Source of the DNA: JAPLST01 sp964397565
Lineage (GTDB): Bacteria; Auribacterota; UBA3054; JAPLST01
Direction: 5' to 3'
DNA: 64,000 nucleotides
NCBI GenBank assembly: GCA_964397565.1
Contig: CAYNJC010000005.1
Span: 101,563 to 165,562 of the forward strand
Part shown: in pieces, positions 1-7,931 of the stretch
How the letters are laid out: each line of letters opens with the position of its first letter
How positions within the stretch are numbered: the first letter of the stretch is position 1
Made by a program: the position numbers and the translations under genes
The notes under the pieces: generated by a model
Databases searched by the model: none
What the model was told of the DNA's origin: nothing
The model's input: the letters and a program-made list of their open reading frames with translations, nothing else

Positions 1-2248
1 ACGGCGCCTGCACGTGCAAGCGAACGCGGTTCAAGTCCTGGCCGTCGCGCATGCCGGCCTGGCGCATAATTGGTGTGACCACCGGCACGGGGGTGAGCTG
101 GATTGCAGTGTTGGCGGTGACCGGCAGCAGGCGCTGGTATGCCGCGATGCCGGCGCGCACATGGGCAACGGCTTCTTGCCGTTGCGCGTCACTTTGGAAC
201 CGGCCGTTTTTCTCAAGGTCGTTGGCGTGCGTCGTCATGCGCTTGATCCATTCCTGGACGGCGGCGGGCAGGATGCGCGGCTTGCCGTCGACGTTGATGT
301 AGATGGCGCTGGTATGCGCCGCGTTGGGTGTCAGCAAGACATTGAAATTAATTGTCGGCGCGCAGCGCGCGACCAGCCAGCGACTCTCGCCCGCCGGCAT
401 GGTCAGGGTCAGTTCGGCGGTGCGCGCGGTGGTGTTCGTCGCCGCCAGCACGCGGCCGTTCGAGACGATTTCAACCGTGCCCAGCGGATGGCGCGCCATG
501 GCGCGCGCGGTGATGCGCAGCGGCGTCGCCGCGCCCACATTCAGCACCTCACCGATGTCGTGCCCGTTGACGTCCAGCAACAGCAGCGGCCCGCTGGTCG
601 TGAAGGTGCGGTTCGAGCGGATGCCGTCAATCCAGCCCTGATACAGTGCCGGGCCGGCGTTTTTCACATAGGTGCGCACGCAGCCGGTGATGCGCGCCGG
701 ATGATCGCTGCCATTACCCAAACCAATCTGCACGCCACAATCCAAAAAGCGATAATAGTCGTCCGGCTCGAGTTGGTCGAGCGCGTCCGGCAGTCCCTGA
801 ATGACGTTGACCGGCACGTCATTGTTGCGGCCCAAGCCGTGCGCTTCCGTCACGATGCCGCCCTGCGCGTGCGCCGCGCGGAAAACACCGGCGTTAAGCG
901 GATAATCCCAGTGCGGCGCCACATTGATGCTCCCCGTGGCGATCGGCTCAATGATATTCGTGATGTTTAATATATTGATATGGCCGTAAAACTCCTCGTT
1001 GCGATACTCCTCGCCCATTTGGATATGGTAGTCATTGTCACAATACCCCGGCACCGGTCCCATCGGGAACTGGGTCGGGGCGATGAAATAGTGCGTGCCG
1101 GTCGAGTGCTTCAGGGTAAGATTGTTGATCACGCGCAGGTCTTCCGCGCGCTGCACCATGGCCAGCAGCGGCATATCCTCGTTTTCATACCAATTGTTCT
1201 TGGCCCAGTGCACGTGCGTGTCGCCGCTGACCCAGCCGCGGGCGCGCATATCAATCATGCGGCGCGGCGCCAGCGTGACGTCGCACACGGCGCCCGGCGC
1301 CAGCACAACATTGGTGGACACCGGCAGGTGTTCGTAGCCACGTTCCATGGTGACCGTTGTCCGGCCCGGTGGCACGGCGATGTCAAACTGGCCATCCGTG
1401 TAGAAGAACGGCACGGTCTGACTCATGCCGCGACCGGCAAAAATGAATTGCAACACAGGTTTGTTGATCAAGGTATCGTTGGTGCCGTGCGGCAGCCCGT
1501 ACCGCATCTGCCCGGCGCTGTCACACACATACACACGCCCCGGCACGGTGGCGCCGGTGGCGTCGTCGTGCAGCCTGCCCTTGATCAAGGCCGGTGCAAC
1601 CATGTGCAGGGGAATGTCAAGCTGACGCTGTTCCGGCTGGTCCGCGCGCGAAACAGCGAGGGCAAGGGCCGGCGCGGTGGCGCTGTCCACGCGCACGCAC
1701 AGCCACAGACAACGCACTTCGCCCGCGCCAATCCAGACGGGCGCCTTGCTGGCGGTCGTCACGCCGGGCGCGGTCACCGAGAATTGTCCCGCGCACGCCA
1801 TGGCATTTGATACTTCCACCAGCACGACATACGGCACGTCGCGCGCGAACGTGAACGGGCTATTGCCGTCGCAGCGCTGCACGCCGGTGGCGTCCCATGC
1901 GACGCGCACCACGGGATGCTGGCGGCGAATGCGCGCATAAAGCGCCTCGGTGTTGCGCAACAATGCGGCGGACAGAGCGGGATCGGGCGCGGCCGGCGCA
2001 GTCTGGCACTGGGTAAAGAGGGCCCAGGCCTGGTCAATCATTGGCTGCTGCAATGGGGAGGGCGCCACGAAGACCAGATCGCACAGCAAGTCGCAGTAAT
2101 CCTGCGTGGCGCGGCGCACGGCATCCGCGGGTGCCGCCGGCGCCACGGCGTGCCACAGGAGCAGCGTGCCGAGCGTGATTGTGTGTGTGACAGTCTGAAG
2201 CCGCCGCCGCGCGGCGTTGGGTTGCGAAGCATTGCCTGCGTTGGGCAT
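1..2248 (-). CDS. CehA/McbA-type metallohydrolase (PHP-like), exported, 3' end outside window
   Basis: The frame is open without a stop from an ATG at 2248 to the window edge, so the C-terminus is missing (about 749 codons seen). The N-terminus has a hydrophobic stretch ending near APA, consistent with a Sec signal peptide. Family marks are GDTHVHW near residue 342, EAHGLG near 466 and GNGSDHPAR near 514; these are the His/Asp metal-ligand motifs of the CehA/McbA branch of PHP-like hydrolases, followed by a beta-rich region. A purine-rich AGGTGG lies just upstream of the chosen start. The substrate is unknown; characterised relatives hydrolyse esters or amides. Its promoter region carries a copy of the operator word found at two other loci here, so it may belong to the same regulon. 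Confidence 0.8.
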   Translation of the reverse strand, partial: MPNAGNASQPNAARRRLQTVTHTITLGTLLLWHAVAPAAPADAVRRATQDYCDLLCDLVFVAPSPLQQPMIDQAWALFTQCQTAPAAPDPALSAALLRNTEALYARIRRQHPVVRVAWDATGVQRCDGNSPFTFARDVPYVVLVEVSNAMACAGQFSVTAPGVTTASKAPVWIGAGEVRCLWLCVRVDSATAPALALAVSRADQPEQRQLDIPLHMVAPALIKGRLHDDATGATVPGRVYVCDSAGQMRYGLPHGTNDTLINKPVLQFIFAGRGMSQTVPFFYTDGQFDIAVPPGRTTVTMERGYEHLPVSTNVVLAPGAVCDVTLAPRRMIDMRARGWVSGDTHVHWAKNNWYENEDMPLLAMVQRAEDLRVINNLTLKHSTGTHYFIAPTQFPMGPVPGYCDNDYHIQMGEEYRNEEFYGHINILNITNIIEPIATGSINVAPHWDYPLNAGVFRAAHAQGGIVTEAHGLGRNNDVPVNVIQGLPDALDQLEPDDYYRFLDCGVQIGLGNGSDHPARITGCVRTYVKNAGPALYQGWIDGIRSNRTFTTSGPLLLLDVNGHDIGEVLNVGAATPLRITARAMARHPLGTVEIVSNGRVLAATNTTARTAELTLTMPAGESRWLVARCAPTINFNVLLTPNAAHTSAIYINVDGKPRILPAAVQEWIKRMTTHANDLEKNGRFQSDAQRQEAVAHVRAGIAAYQRLLPVTANTAIQLTPVPVVTPIMRQAGMRDGQDLNRVRLHVQAP

Positions 2249-2354
2249 GGCCACCTGCTGGTTGTAAGTTGGGCGCTTAGAGCAACCTGCCTGCACATGC
2301 GCGCGCGCAGCGCTTGCGCGTACGGTTGGCGGGTTCACAAGGCCGGACGCAAAT

Positions 2355-2383
2355 AGTATAGCATGTTTTGTATTTTTGTGCCA
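2355..2383 (-). promoter_or_regulatory. Promoter of the metallohydrolase with operator-like site
   Basis: Read on the minus strand, TGGCACAAAAATACAAAA (2383 to 2366) is followed by TGCTATACTATT, whose TATACT (2360-2355) makes a good -10 element. The first word matches the consensus TGGCAYAAWNRTACAA shared with 3520, 26874 and 26219. Only one copy is clear here, and its distance to the -10 differs from the two-copy promoters, so the mode of control may differ. The leader to the ATG at 2248 is about 100 nt. Confidence 0.5.
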
Positions 2384-2403
2384 CTTTGGGCGCATGGCCA
2401 GTA

Positions 2404-2592
2404 ATTTGTTTTGCAACAAAACAAATCATGGTGCGGCGCGTTCAGCCGATCCGGAGATCGGCGTTCCCGTCGCGGTGTGCGTTTCTGCCCGTAGCCGCCG
2501 CACGGCGTGCGGCGGGCGGCACATCACGCGGAACGCCGTTCCGCGGCTACATCTACGCAGCGCCCCTTCGCGGCGCGGCGGGCGTGGCATGC
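2404..2592. repeat. Intergenic hairpin mosaic between metallohydrolase promoter and araC-type gene
   Basis: No gene is seen. 2404-2426 is a perfect 10-bp stem palindrome (ATTTGTTTTG, CAA, CAAAACAAAT), with close relatives at 26570 and 26849. 2445-2462 is a 7-bp stem hairpin, GCCGATC-CGGA-GATCGGC, whose stem words recur at 62607-62624. Further short hairpins rich in CCGCCGCAC/GTGCGGCGG follow. The block lies downstream of the araC-type stop codon and may act as a terminator, although no U-run is present. Confidence 0.5.
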
Positions 2593-3525
2593 TCAGCGCG
2601 TCGCCGGATTTTTTGCACGACGGGTGCGCCCGTCCGCGTCCGCGATGGGTAACGGCCGCGCCTCCACACGCGCATAGGCAATCGGCGACATGCCCATGAT
2701 CGCCTTGAACTGGCGCGAGAAGTAGGCGCTGTCATCGAAGCCGGCCTGCATGGCGGCGTCCGACACGCGCAGCGTGCCCTGCAGCAGCTCGGCTGATTTC
2801 TCAATGCGCAGCCGCAGCAGGTATTCCAGCGGCGCGCAGCCGGTGGTTTGTTTGAACGCGCGGTGAAAGGTGCGGCGGGTCATGTCGGCCCGGCGGGCCA
2901 TGTCATCAATGGAAATCCGATCGGCATAGCCATGCTCAAACAAATTGATGACCGAGGCGATCTTGAACAGTTGGCGCGAATGCGGCGAGCCGGAGTGGGC
3001 ATAGCAGCGGCTGATCTCGGCCGCAATAATGCGGAAAAAACTCTCGATGATCGCGGGGCTGGAGGGGGCGCGATCGTTAATCTCGGCATGCATCAGGCGC
3101 ACCAGTGTCAGGACATATTCGAGTTCATGCGAATCCAGATGCAGTTTGCCTTTGAAGCGCTGGTTCTTGCGATAGCGCGGCTCGATAAAGAACAATTCAT
3201 TGAAGCCAGGCCAGCGTTGCAGCTCGGTCGCGATCTGCTCCAAGCGCTCGCGGTGGTAGAGGATGTCGGTGTAGCGAAAGCGCTCGCAGTCGTAGTAGCC
3301 GTGGGTCTGCGTGCCACTGACCACGAAGGCGTCACCGCGAATCAGCGGATAGCGGTCGCCGTTGACCACATGCAAGGCCGAACCGCCCGTGACAATGACC
3401 ACTTCGTCAAAATCCTGGTGGTGGTGCAGCGGGCTCGGCGTTTTGTCGAGCTCGCGCGGAAAGACGGCGTACGCGCCGTGAAATCCGGTACTTTCGGTCG
3501 TCAGATGATTAAGTCGGCGTGGCAT
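2593..3525 (-). CDS. AraC-family transcriptional regulator
   Basis: A 310-residue protein starting with MPRRLNHL. Residues about 15-75 look like an AraC-type cupin sensor domain with a His cluster (LHHHQDF, 33-39) and a jellyroll-like GD..VV pattern. Residues about 204-287 are a full AraC/XylS double helix-turn-helix ending in DSAYFSRQFKAIMGMSPIAY, the classic second-HTH signature. It is divergent from the large plus-strand operon. The direct-repeat operator at 3520-3551 overlaps this gene's start codon, which suggests negative autoregulation with activation of the opposite operon. No strong Shine-Dalgarno is visible. Upstream in-frame starts exist (to 3666) but would put the operator inside the coding region. 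The ligand is probably a sugar, given the GH78 neighbour; that is inference. Confidence 0.88.
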   Translation of the reverse strand: MPRRLNHLTTESTGFHGAYAVFPRELDKTPSPLHHHQDFDEVVIVTGGSALHVVNGDRYPLIRGDAFVVSGTQTHGYYDCERFRYTDILYHRERLEQIATELQRWPGFNELFFIEPRYRKNQRFKGKLHLDSHELEYVLTLVRLMHAEINDRAPSSPAIIESFFRIIAAEISRCYAHSGSPHSRQLFKIASVINLFEHGYADRISIDDMARRADMTRRTFHRAFKQTTGCAPLEYLLRLRIEKSAELLQGTLRVSDAAMQAGFDDSAYFSRQFKAIMGMSPIAYARVEARPLPIADADGRTRRAKNPATR

Positions 3526-3582
3526 AATTGTACAAATACTGGCATAATTGTTATAGACAAAGCGACCCGCATATGCTATCAT
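3520..3582 (+). promoter_or_regulatory. AraC-type two-repeat operator and activator-dependent promoter (copy A)
   Basis: Two direct repeats of TGGCATAATTGT begin at 3520 and 3540, exactly two helical turns apart. The first extends to TGGCATAATTGTACAAAT. An ATATGCT -10 begins at 3571, 51 bp after the first repeat, and the second repeat covers the place where a -35 would be; no good -35 is present. This is the layout of a class II AraC-type activated promoter. The same arrangement with the same spacings occurs at 26874-26936. Confidence 0.75.
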
Positions 3583-3599
3583 ACCGCCATGATAGCATA
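3572..3599. promoter_or_regulatory. Perfect 11-bp palindrome over the -10/start region
   Basis: TATGCTATCAT (3572-3582), a 6-bp spacer, then ATGATAGCATA (3589-3599). It covers the presumed -10 and transcription start of the plus-strand operon. It could be a second operator, or could provide mirrored -10 elements for the divergent pair. It is absent at the otherwise matching promoter at 26874, so it is specific to this locus. Confidence 0.6.
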
Positions 3600-3680
3600 A
3601 CGGCGCTGTGCCTTGGCCTATTGTAACAATTACCGCCTGGGTATGCAACTGACCGGTGGTTGACAAGGAGATTCATACCA

Positions 3681-3719
3681 ATGTACCGTGCGGCGCACCG
3701 GACAACACTGACCCCTTGA
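3681..3719 (+). CDS. Possible 12-residue leader peptide, coupled to the next gene
   Basis: ATG at 3681 has a good AAGGAG 10 nt upstream (3665-3670) and encodes MYRAAHRTTLTP before TGA at 3717-3719. That stop overlaps the ATG of the large gene as TGATG. The large gene has no Shine-Dalgarno of its own, so it may be translated by reinitiation from this small frame. No attenuator-type run of regulatory codons is seen. The alternative is that the large protein starts at a GTG at 3656, which also lacks a ribosome-binding site. Confidence 0.45.
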   Translation: MYRAAHRTTLTP

Positions 3720-6700
3720 TGCACCCTTTTGCGTTTTATAGGCGCGGACCGCGCCGGCGCGGTGTCGCGCTGATTGCCGTGCTGTCGGTGCTGGTGATCC
3801 TGGCCTTGTTGGCCGCCACGTTTGCCGTGTTGATGAACATGGAAATGCAGCAGAGCGCGGTGGACCAGAGCGCGCTCCAACTGGGCTTGCTACTGCGCGC
3901 CGGCACTGAACACGCCAAGGCGCTGCTGACGGCGCCGGAGCTGCAGGCCAGCGTCCGCGCGCTGCGCATGCAGGCCAACGGCGAGCCCCGCGCACAGGAC
4001 TGGGTCTATGTCGACAATACCGTGGGTGAAACGATTGGACGCTATCAGCTGGTCATCGAAGATGAAGCCGCCAAGGCGAACATCAATACGGCGGCACGCG
4101 TGGACGACAGTCCGGGCAGCGGCTGGGACACCAGCGAGCTCAATCTGGCGCGCGCCCTGGCCCTCAGTCCGGAGCGCGTGCGCGCGCTGGTCGCGTATCG
4201 CTATGGCGTCAACGGCGTGCCGGGCGCGCGCGGCGATGACGACCACAACAACGCCGTGCTGATGGCCGATGGTCTGGACAACAATGCCAACGGCGTGATT
4301 GACGAGGATGACGAGGGCGTGGACGACCCGCGCGAGTATAAGCCCGCCCAGTTGCAGGGCGATGACCGCTGCTTCAGCTCATTGAGCGAGATGTTTCCCT
4401 TGCTGTTTGGGAACACCCGCGCCTTGGCCAACGCCAATCGCATCCGGCATGAGCTGCTGCGGCGCGCGACGATTTACGCCGTCGATGAAGCCGGCTCGCC
4501 CACCTTGCCGCTCGACACGGCGGCCGACGTCAACTGCATGAATGCGCGGCAATGGCGCGCGCTGATCACCAAGGCCAATTGGCGCAAGCCTTTTGAGCCC
4601 AATCCAATCAATCAGGCGCGCTTGGCCGCCAATGTGGTGGACTATTATGACGAGAACCACGTCTTGTCCACCTTGGGCAGCGAGTATGGCGTCGAAGCCG
4701 TCTGCTTCAATGAAGTGATGGCTAACGACGCGTCGTATTGCGTGCACACCGACATGCTGGCCGCCGAACCGAGCCACGCCTGGCTCAAACCCGGCGAAAT
4801 GCGCAAACGCTATGGCAGCAGTGATGACGAACGCATGTTTTATCGGGTCAACACCATTTACGATTGCGTCCCGGATGATCTGCCCTCGCGCGGCTGGTAC
4901 AGTCCGTGCAACGACTTTCTGTCCTTGTACAACTTGGACCCGCGCTTGGCCTGGCGCGTCAACCATGATGGCGTTGGCGGCAGCAGCCTGCACATCTCGG
5001 GCGGCCGCGTGTCCATCACCATGCCCAGCGCGCCGGGCCCGAATGGCACGACGCCCAAGCTGACGGCCTGGGCAACGCCGAAGCCCGTCGACTTGCCCGG
5101 CGGCAAAGCATGGTGCCGCTGGAAAACGCCGACGGCCGCCGGCGGCGGCACGTACATTTGCGGCAGCGACAGCGACTGGACCAAGTATTACGACGAAGTG
5201 CTGAAAGTGCTGGGCAAAGTCGGCAAGCGCAATGGCCAGCGGCCGCAGTTGCCGGCCAACTTCTTTGCCAACACGGAAGTGATGATTTACACCTGGCCGA
5301 TCACCGGCGGCGGCCAAGTGCGCCGCGAGACCTCGAAAGCGATCGGCTGTTTTCGCATCACCAGCGGCGACGAAAAGCAGATCACCTTTGACGCGCAAGA
5401 TGTCAATGGCGGCGGCTCGTTCAAGACCTTGCTGGAAGCGGCCGGCATGTCGAATGAGTTTTATGATCTCAGCCTGACCATGCGCTCGTGGGGTAATCGG
5501 TCCTTTATCGGCCTCTCGCCCAAGGCCAATCAAATGATCCTGCTGCGCGCGCGCCAGCCGATTGCCAATCGCTATTACAAAATCATCATTGGGCGCCCGG
5601 CCTTCGGCACCTACAATGATTCGTATCCCAATCGTCTGGGCGTCTCCGGCGATGTGAGTGGCGCCTTCACGGACGACGAGACGTATACGCGCCGCTGGCT
5701 CTACAATGACGGCCAGCCGGTGCGCACCAAGGCCGGTGGCTGGATGGATCTGCTGCTCACGTCGTCCGACGAAGTGGAGCGCAACAAGGTTGACCAACTG
5801 ATCACGTATGTGCGCGTCGTGGCGCCCGAAGTGGTGGAAATGTACAATGCCTCGGCCACCCCCGTGGCGCTGGCCAACTGGCGGGTGGTGTGCAACACCG
5901 GCAGTCTGGCGACCGAGATTGGTCAAATTCAACATGTCACGTACTACGATGGCGCGCAGGGCCGCATGGTGGACGATTACAACCCGCAAGTGCTGCCCAA
6001 CAGTCATTTTTACCTGGTCAACGATGCCACCCTGTTTGACGACTGGTATGGCGATGCCAGCGGCACGTGGGGCAACCGCGCCAGCGAGCAAGTACCCGTC
6101 TTTCAAATGGACCAGGACAACTGGGGCATCTCGTTCAAAATCCAACGCACGGAGAACCGGCCGTACGTCGGGATGGTCTTCACGCTCGAGGGTGCCCAAG
6201 CCATTGAGCGCGACAAGATGGATCTCGAAGTCGTCAAATTTGTTGACAAGGAGGGCGCCGGCACCAAAGAGTCGTGGGATGGGGTCTTTGCGCCCATCGT
6301 CGGCGAAAAGATGAAGATGGTGTCCAAGGGTGAAATCGTCACCGACAACATCGGCAGCTTTGATGTCATCTACAAGAATACATTGGCTGGCAAGACGATG
6401 ATGATCATAGGCCTGCCGCACGCCGGTGGCATCGTCAGTTTGACCTTGAAGGACCAATACCGCCAGGTCTGCGCCCGCACGGTTGATTACGGCCAGCTTG
6501 ATCCGCAGGATTTGGACTGCAGCACGGAAAAGGAAGACCCCACCAAGATCGTCTGGACGCGGCGCACCACGCCGACTATCGGCGGCACGGATCAGCAAGC
6601 CATAAATCGGGCCATGCGCCTGCGGCGGGACACCCGTTTTTTCATCAAAAACGGGGCGTATGGCAGTGTCGGCGAGTTGCGCCGCGTAACCGCCGGCGGG

Positions 6701-7894
6701 CCGTTTCAGCGCCTCGGCATTGGCAGCGGCGGGGCCGAGTCGTCCTTCGCTATTGCGTCCTTGGCCGATGCCACCGCCTGTTCGCACCTGCGCCTCGAGG
6801 CTTGTGCCGGCACCGTGACCATGAGTGGCTGGCGGGACGCGATCGACACCGTCCGCAACGCCAGTTCGCGCAGTGTGACCGGCACGCGTGGCAATTGGGA
6901 AGTGAATCAGTGGGTCGGCCAGCGGGTGCGCTTCCTGACCGGCCCGCTGCGCGGCGAGGTGTTTGGCGTTTTTGGCAATTCCGACCGCACCCTCGGACTC
7001 GCGCCTCAAGCCACCGGCGGCGCGCCGCTGTCCTCGCCCAGCCGCCGCACGCTGCAACCGCAGGCGGGTGATCAATTCGCCCTCGGGCCCGGCTATCTCA
7101 GCGCTTTCTGCTATGCGCGCAACAACAACCAAAAAGGCGAATGGCTCTGGAAGCGCGCCGTGCCCGCCCGCGGGCAGTATCACCTCTACTTGCACGGCTT
7201 GAACGACCGCATTCGCACCACCGAGTTTATTGAGGAAAACCGCAATGCGGCGCTGGATGTGGACGTCTGGAACTGGACCGCCAACCGTTTCGACCCGCTC
7301 TGCCGGCGCGCGCGCTATGGCAAGGACGACGCGCTGTATGCCGGCGTGATCACACCCGACCACGTCTCGCCTGATGGTGATTTCCGGCTGCAATTGGTGG
7401 CCAGCGATGTTACCATGGTGGATCCCGAAGAACGCCGCGCAGGCGAGACTATCAGCGACTATGCCTGGTTCAATTACGCCGTGATCACGCCCGTGCCGGT
7501 GCCGGGGCGGGTTAACATCAACACCGCGCCCGCGCGCCTGCTGGCCAGCGTGCCCGGCATCACGCCGACCCTGGCGCAGAACATCGCCGACGGCATCGAC
7601 ACCAGCGGCGCGGCGCGCCTGAAGCCCTACCGCGCCTTGGGCGATGTGCTGGCCGTGCGCGGTATGACGCCGGGTATTTTCGAGCGCTGCGCCAATCTGC
7701 TGTGCACCGCGTCGTCGGTCTTCACCGTTGACGTCGAAGCGCAGATGTTTCCGCGCGGCCGCGTGCGCACGCCGGCGGACGCGGCCACCGCGCCGGTGAC
7801 GGCCGCACGGCATCAGCGCGTGGTCTTGCAGCGCGCCTGGAACAGCACCCCGTATCCCGTCGTGCGTGAACGCGAACAACACCTGGCCGAATAA
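3719..7894 (+). CDS. Giant GspK-like pseudopilin with lamin-tail-like region
   Basis: A 1391-residue protein. The N-terminus RRRGVALIAVLSVLVILALL (residues 12-31) is a type IV prepilin/GspK-type leader with a Gly-Val cleavage site and, as in GspK, no Glu5. GspK-like sequence follows, with an inserted acidic loop near residues 183-205 (DGLDNNANGVIDEDDEG) that resembles an EF-hand or calcium loop. Residues about 695-795 look like a lamin-tail domain (APEVVEMYNAS...LANWRV). The C-terminal 1260-1340 returns to GspK (VNINTAPARLLASVPGIT). Ordinary GspK proteins are about 300-350 residues, so roughly 1000 residues are inserted. The likely role is a surface or pseudopilus-tip component. It is the first large gene of the operon; the 37-nt gap to the next gene suggests cotranscription. 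Confidence 0.75.
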   Translation: MHPFAFYRRGPRRRGVALIAVLSVLVILALLAATFAVLMNMEMQQSAVDQSALQLGLLLRAGTEHAKALLTAPELQASVRALRMQANGEPRAQDWVYVDNTVGETIGRYQLVIEDEAAKANINTAARVDDSPGSGWDTSELNLARALALSPERVRALVAYRYGVNGVPGARGDDDHNNAVLMADGLDNNANGVIDEDDEGVDDPREYKPAQLQGDDRCFSSLSEMFPLLFGNTRALANANRIRHELLRRATIYAVDEAGSPTLPLDTAADVNCMNARQWRALITKANWRKPFEPNPINQARLAANVVDYYDENHVLSTLGSEYGVEAVCFNEVMANDASYCVHTDMLAAEPSHAWLKPGEMRKRYGSSDDERMFYRVNTIYDCVPDDLPSRGWYSPCNDFLSLYNLDPRLAWRVNHDGVGGSSLHISGGRVSITMPSAPGPNGTTPKLTAWATPKPVDLPGGKAWCRWKTPTAAGGGTYICGSDSDWTKYYDEVLKVLGKVGKRNGQRPQLPANFFANTEVMIYTWPITGGGQVRRETSKAIGCFRITSGDEKQITFDAQDVNGGGSFKTLLEAAGMSNEFYDLSLTMRSWGNRSFIGLSPKANQMILLRARQPIANRYYKIIIGRPAFGTYNDSYPNRLGVSGDVSGAFTDDETYTRRWLYNDGQPVRTKAGGWMDLLLTSSDEVERNKVDQLITYVRVVAPEVVEMYNASATPVALANWRVVCNTGSLATEIGQIQHVTYYDGAQGRMVDDYNPQVLPNSHFYLVNDATLFDDWYGDASGTWGNRASEQVPVFQMDQDNWGISFKIQRTENRPYVGMVFTLEGAQAIERDKMDLEVVKFVDKEGAGTKESWDGVFAPIVGEKMKMVSKGEIVTDNIGSFDVIYKNTLAGKTMMIIGLPHAGGIVSLTLKDQYRQVCARTVDYGQLDPQDLDCSTEKEDPTKIVWTRRTTPTIGGTDQQAINRAMRLRRDTRFFIKNGAYGSVGELRRVTAGGPFQRLGIGSGGAESSFAIASLADATACSHLRLEACAGTVTMSGWRDAIDTVRNASSRSVTGTRGNWEVNQWVGQRVRFLTGPLRGEVFGVFGNSDRTLGLAPQATGGAPLSSPSRRTLQPQAGDQFALGPGYLSAFCYARNNNQKGEWLWKRAVPARGQYHLYLHGLNDRIRTTEFIEENRNAALDVDVWNWTANRFDPLCRRARYGKDDALYAGVITPDHVSPDGDFRLQLVASDVTMVDPEERRAGETISDYAWFNYAVITPVPVPGRVNINTAPARLLASVPGITPTLAQNIADGIDTSGAARLKPYRALGDVLAVRGMTPGIFERCANLLCTASSVFTVDVEAQMFPRGRVRTPADAATAPVTAARHQRVVLQRAWNSTPYPVVREREQHLAE

Positions 7895-7931
7895 TGCCGC
7901 ACCCTGCCGCCGGCCAGCGCCGCCCTAGCTC

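Noticed and set aside
4379..7882. Long open frame on the minus strand opposite the giant GspK-like gene
   Set aside because: Its translation is rich in Arg, Ala, His and Gly without domain patterns, and it mirrors the codon bias of the real gene. The plus-strand protein has clear motifs.
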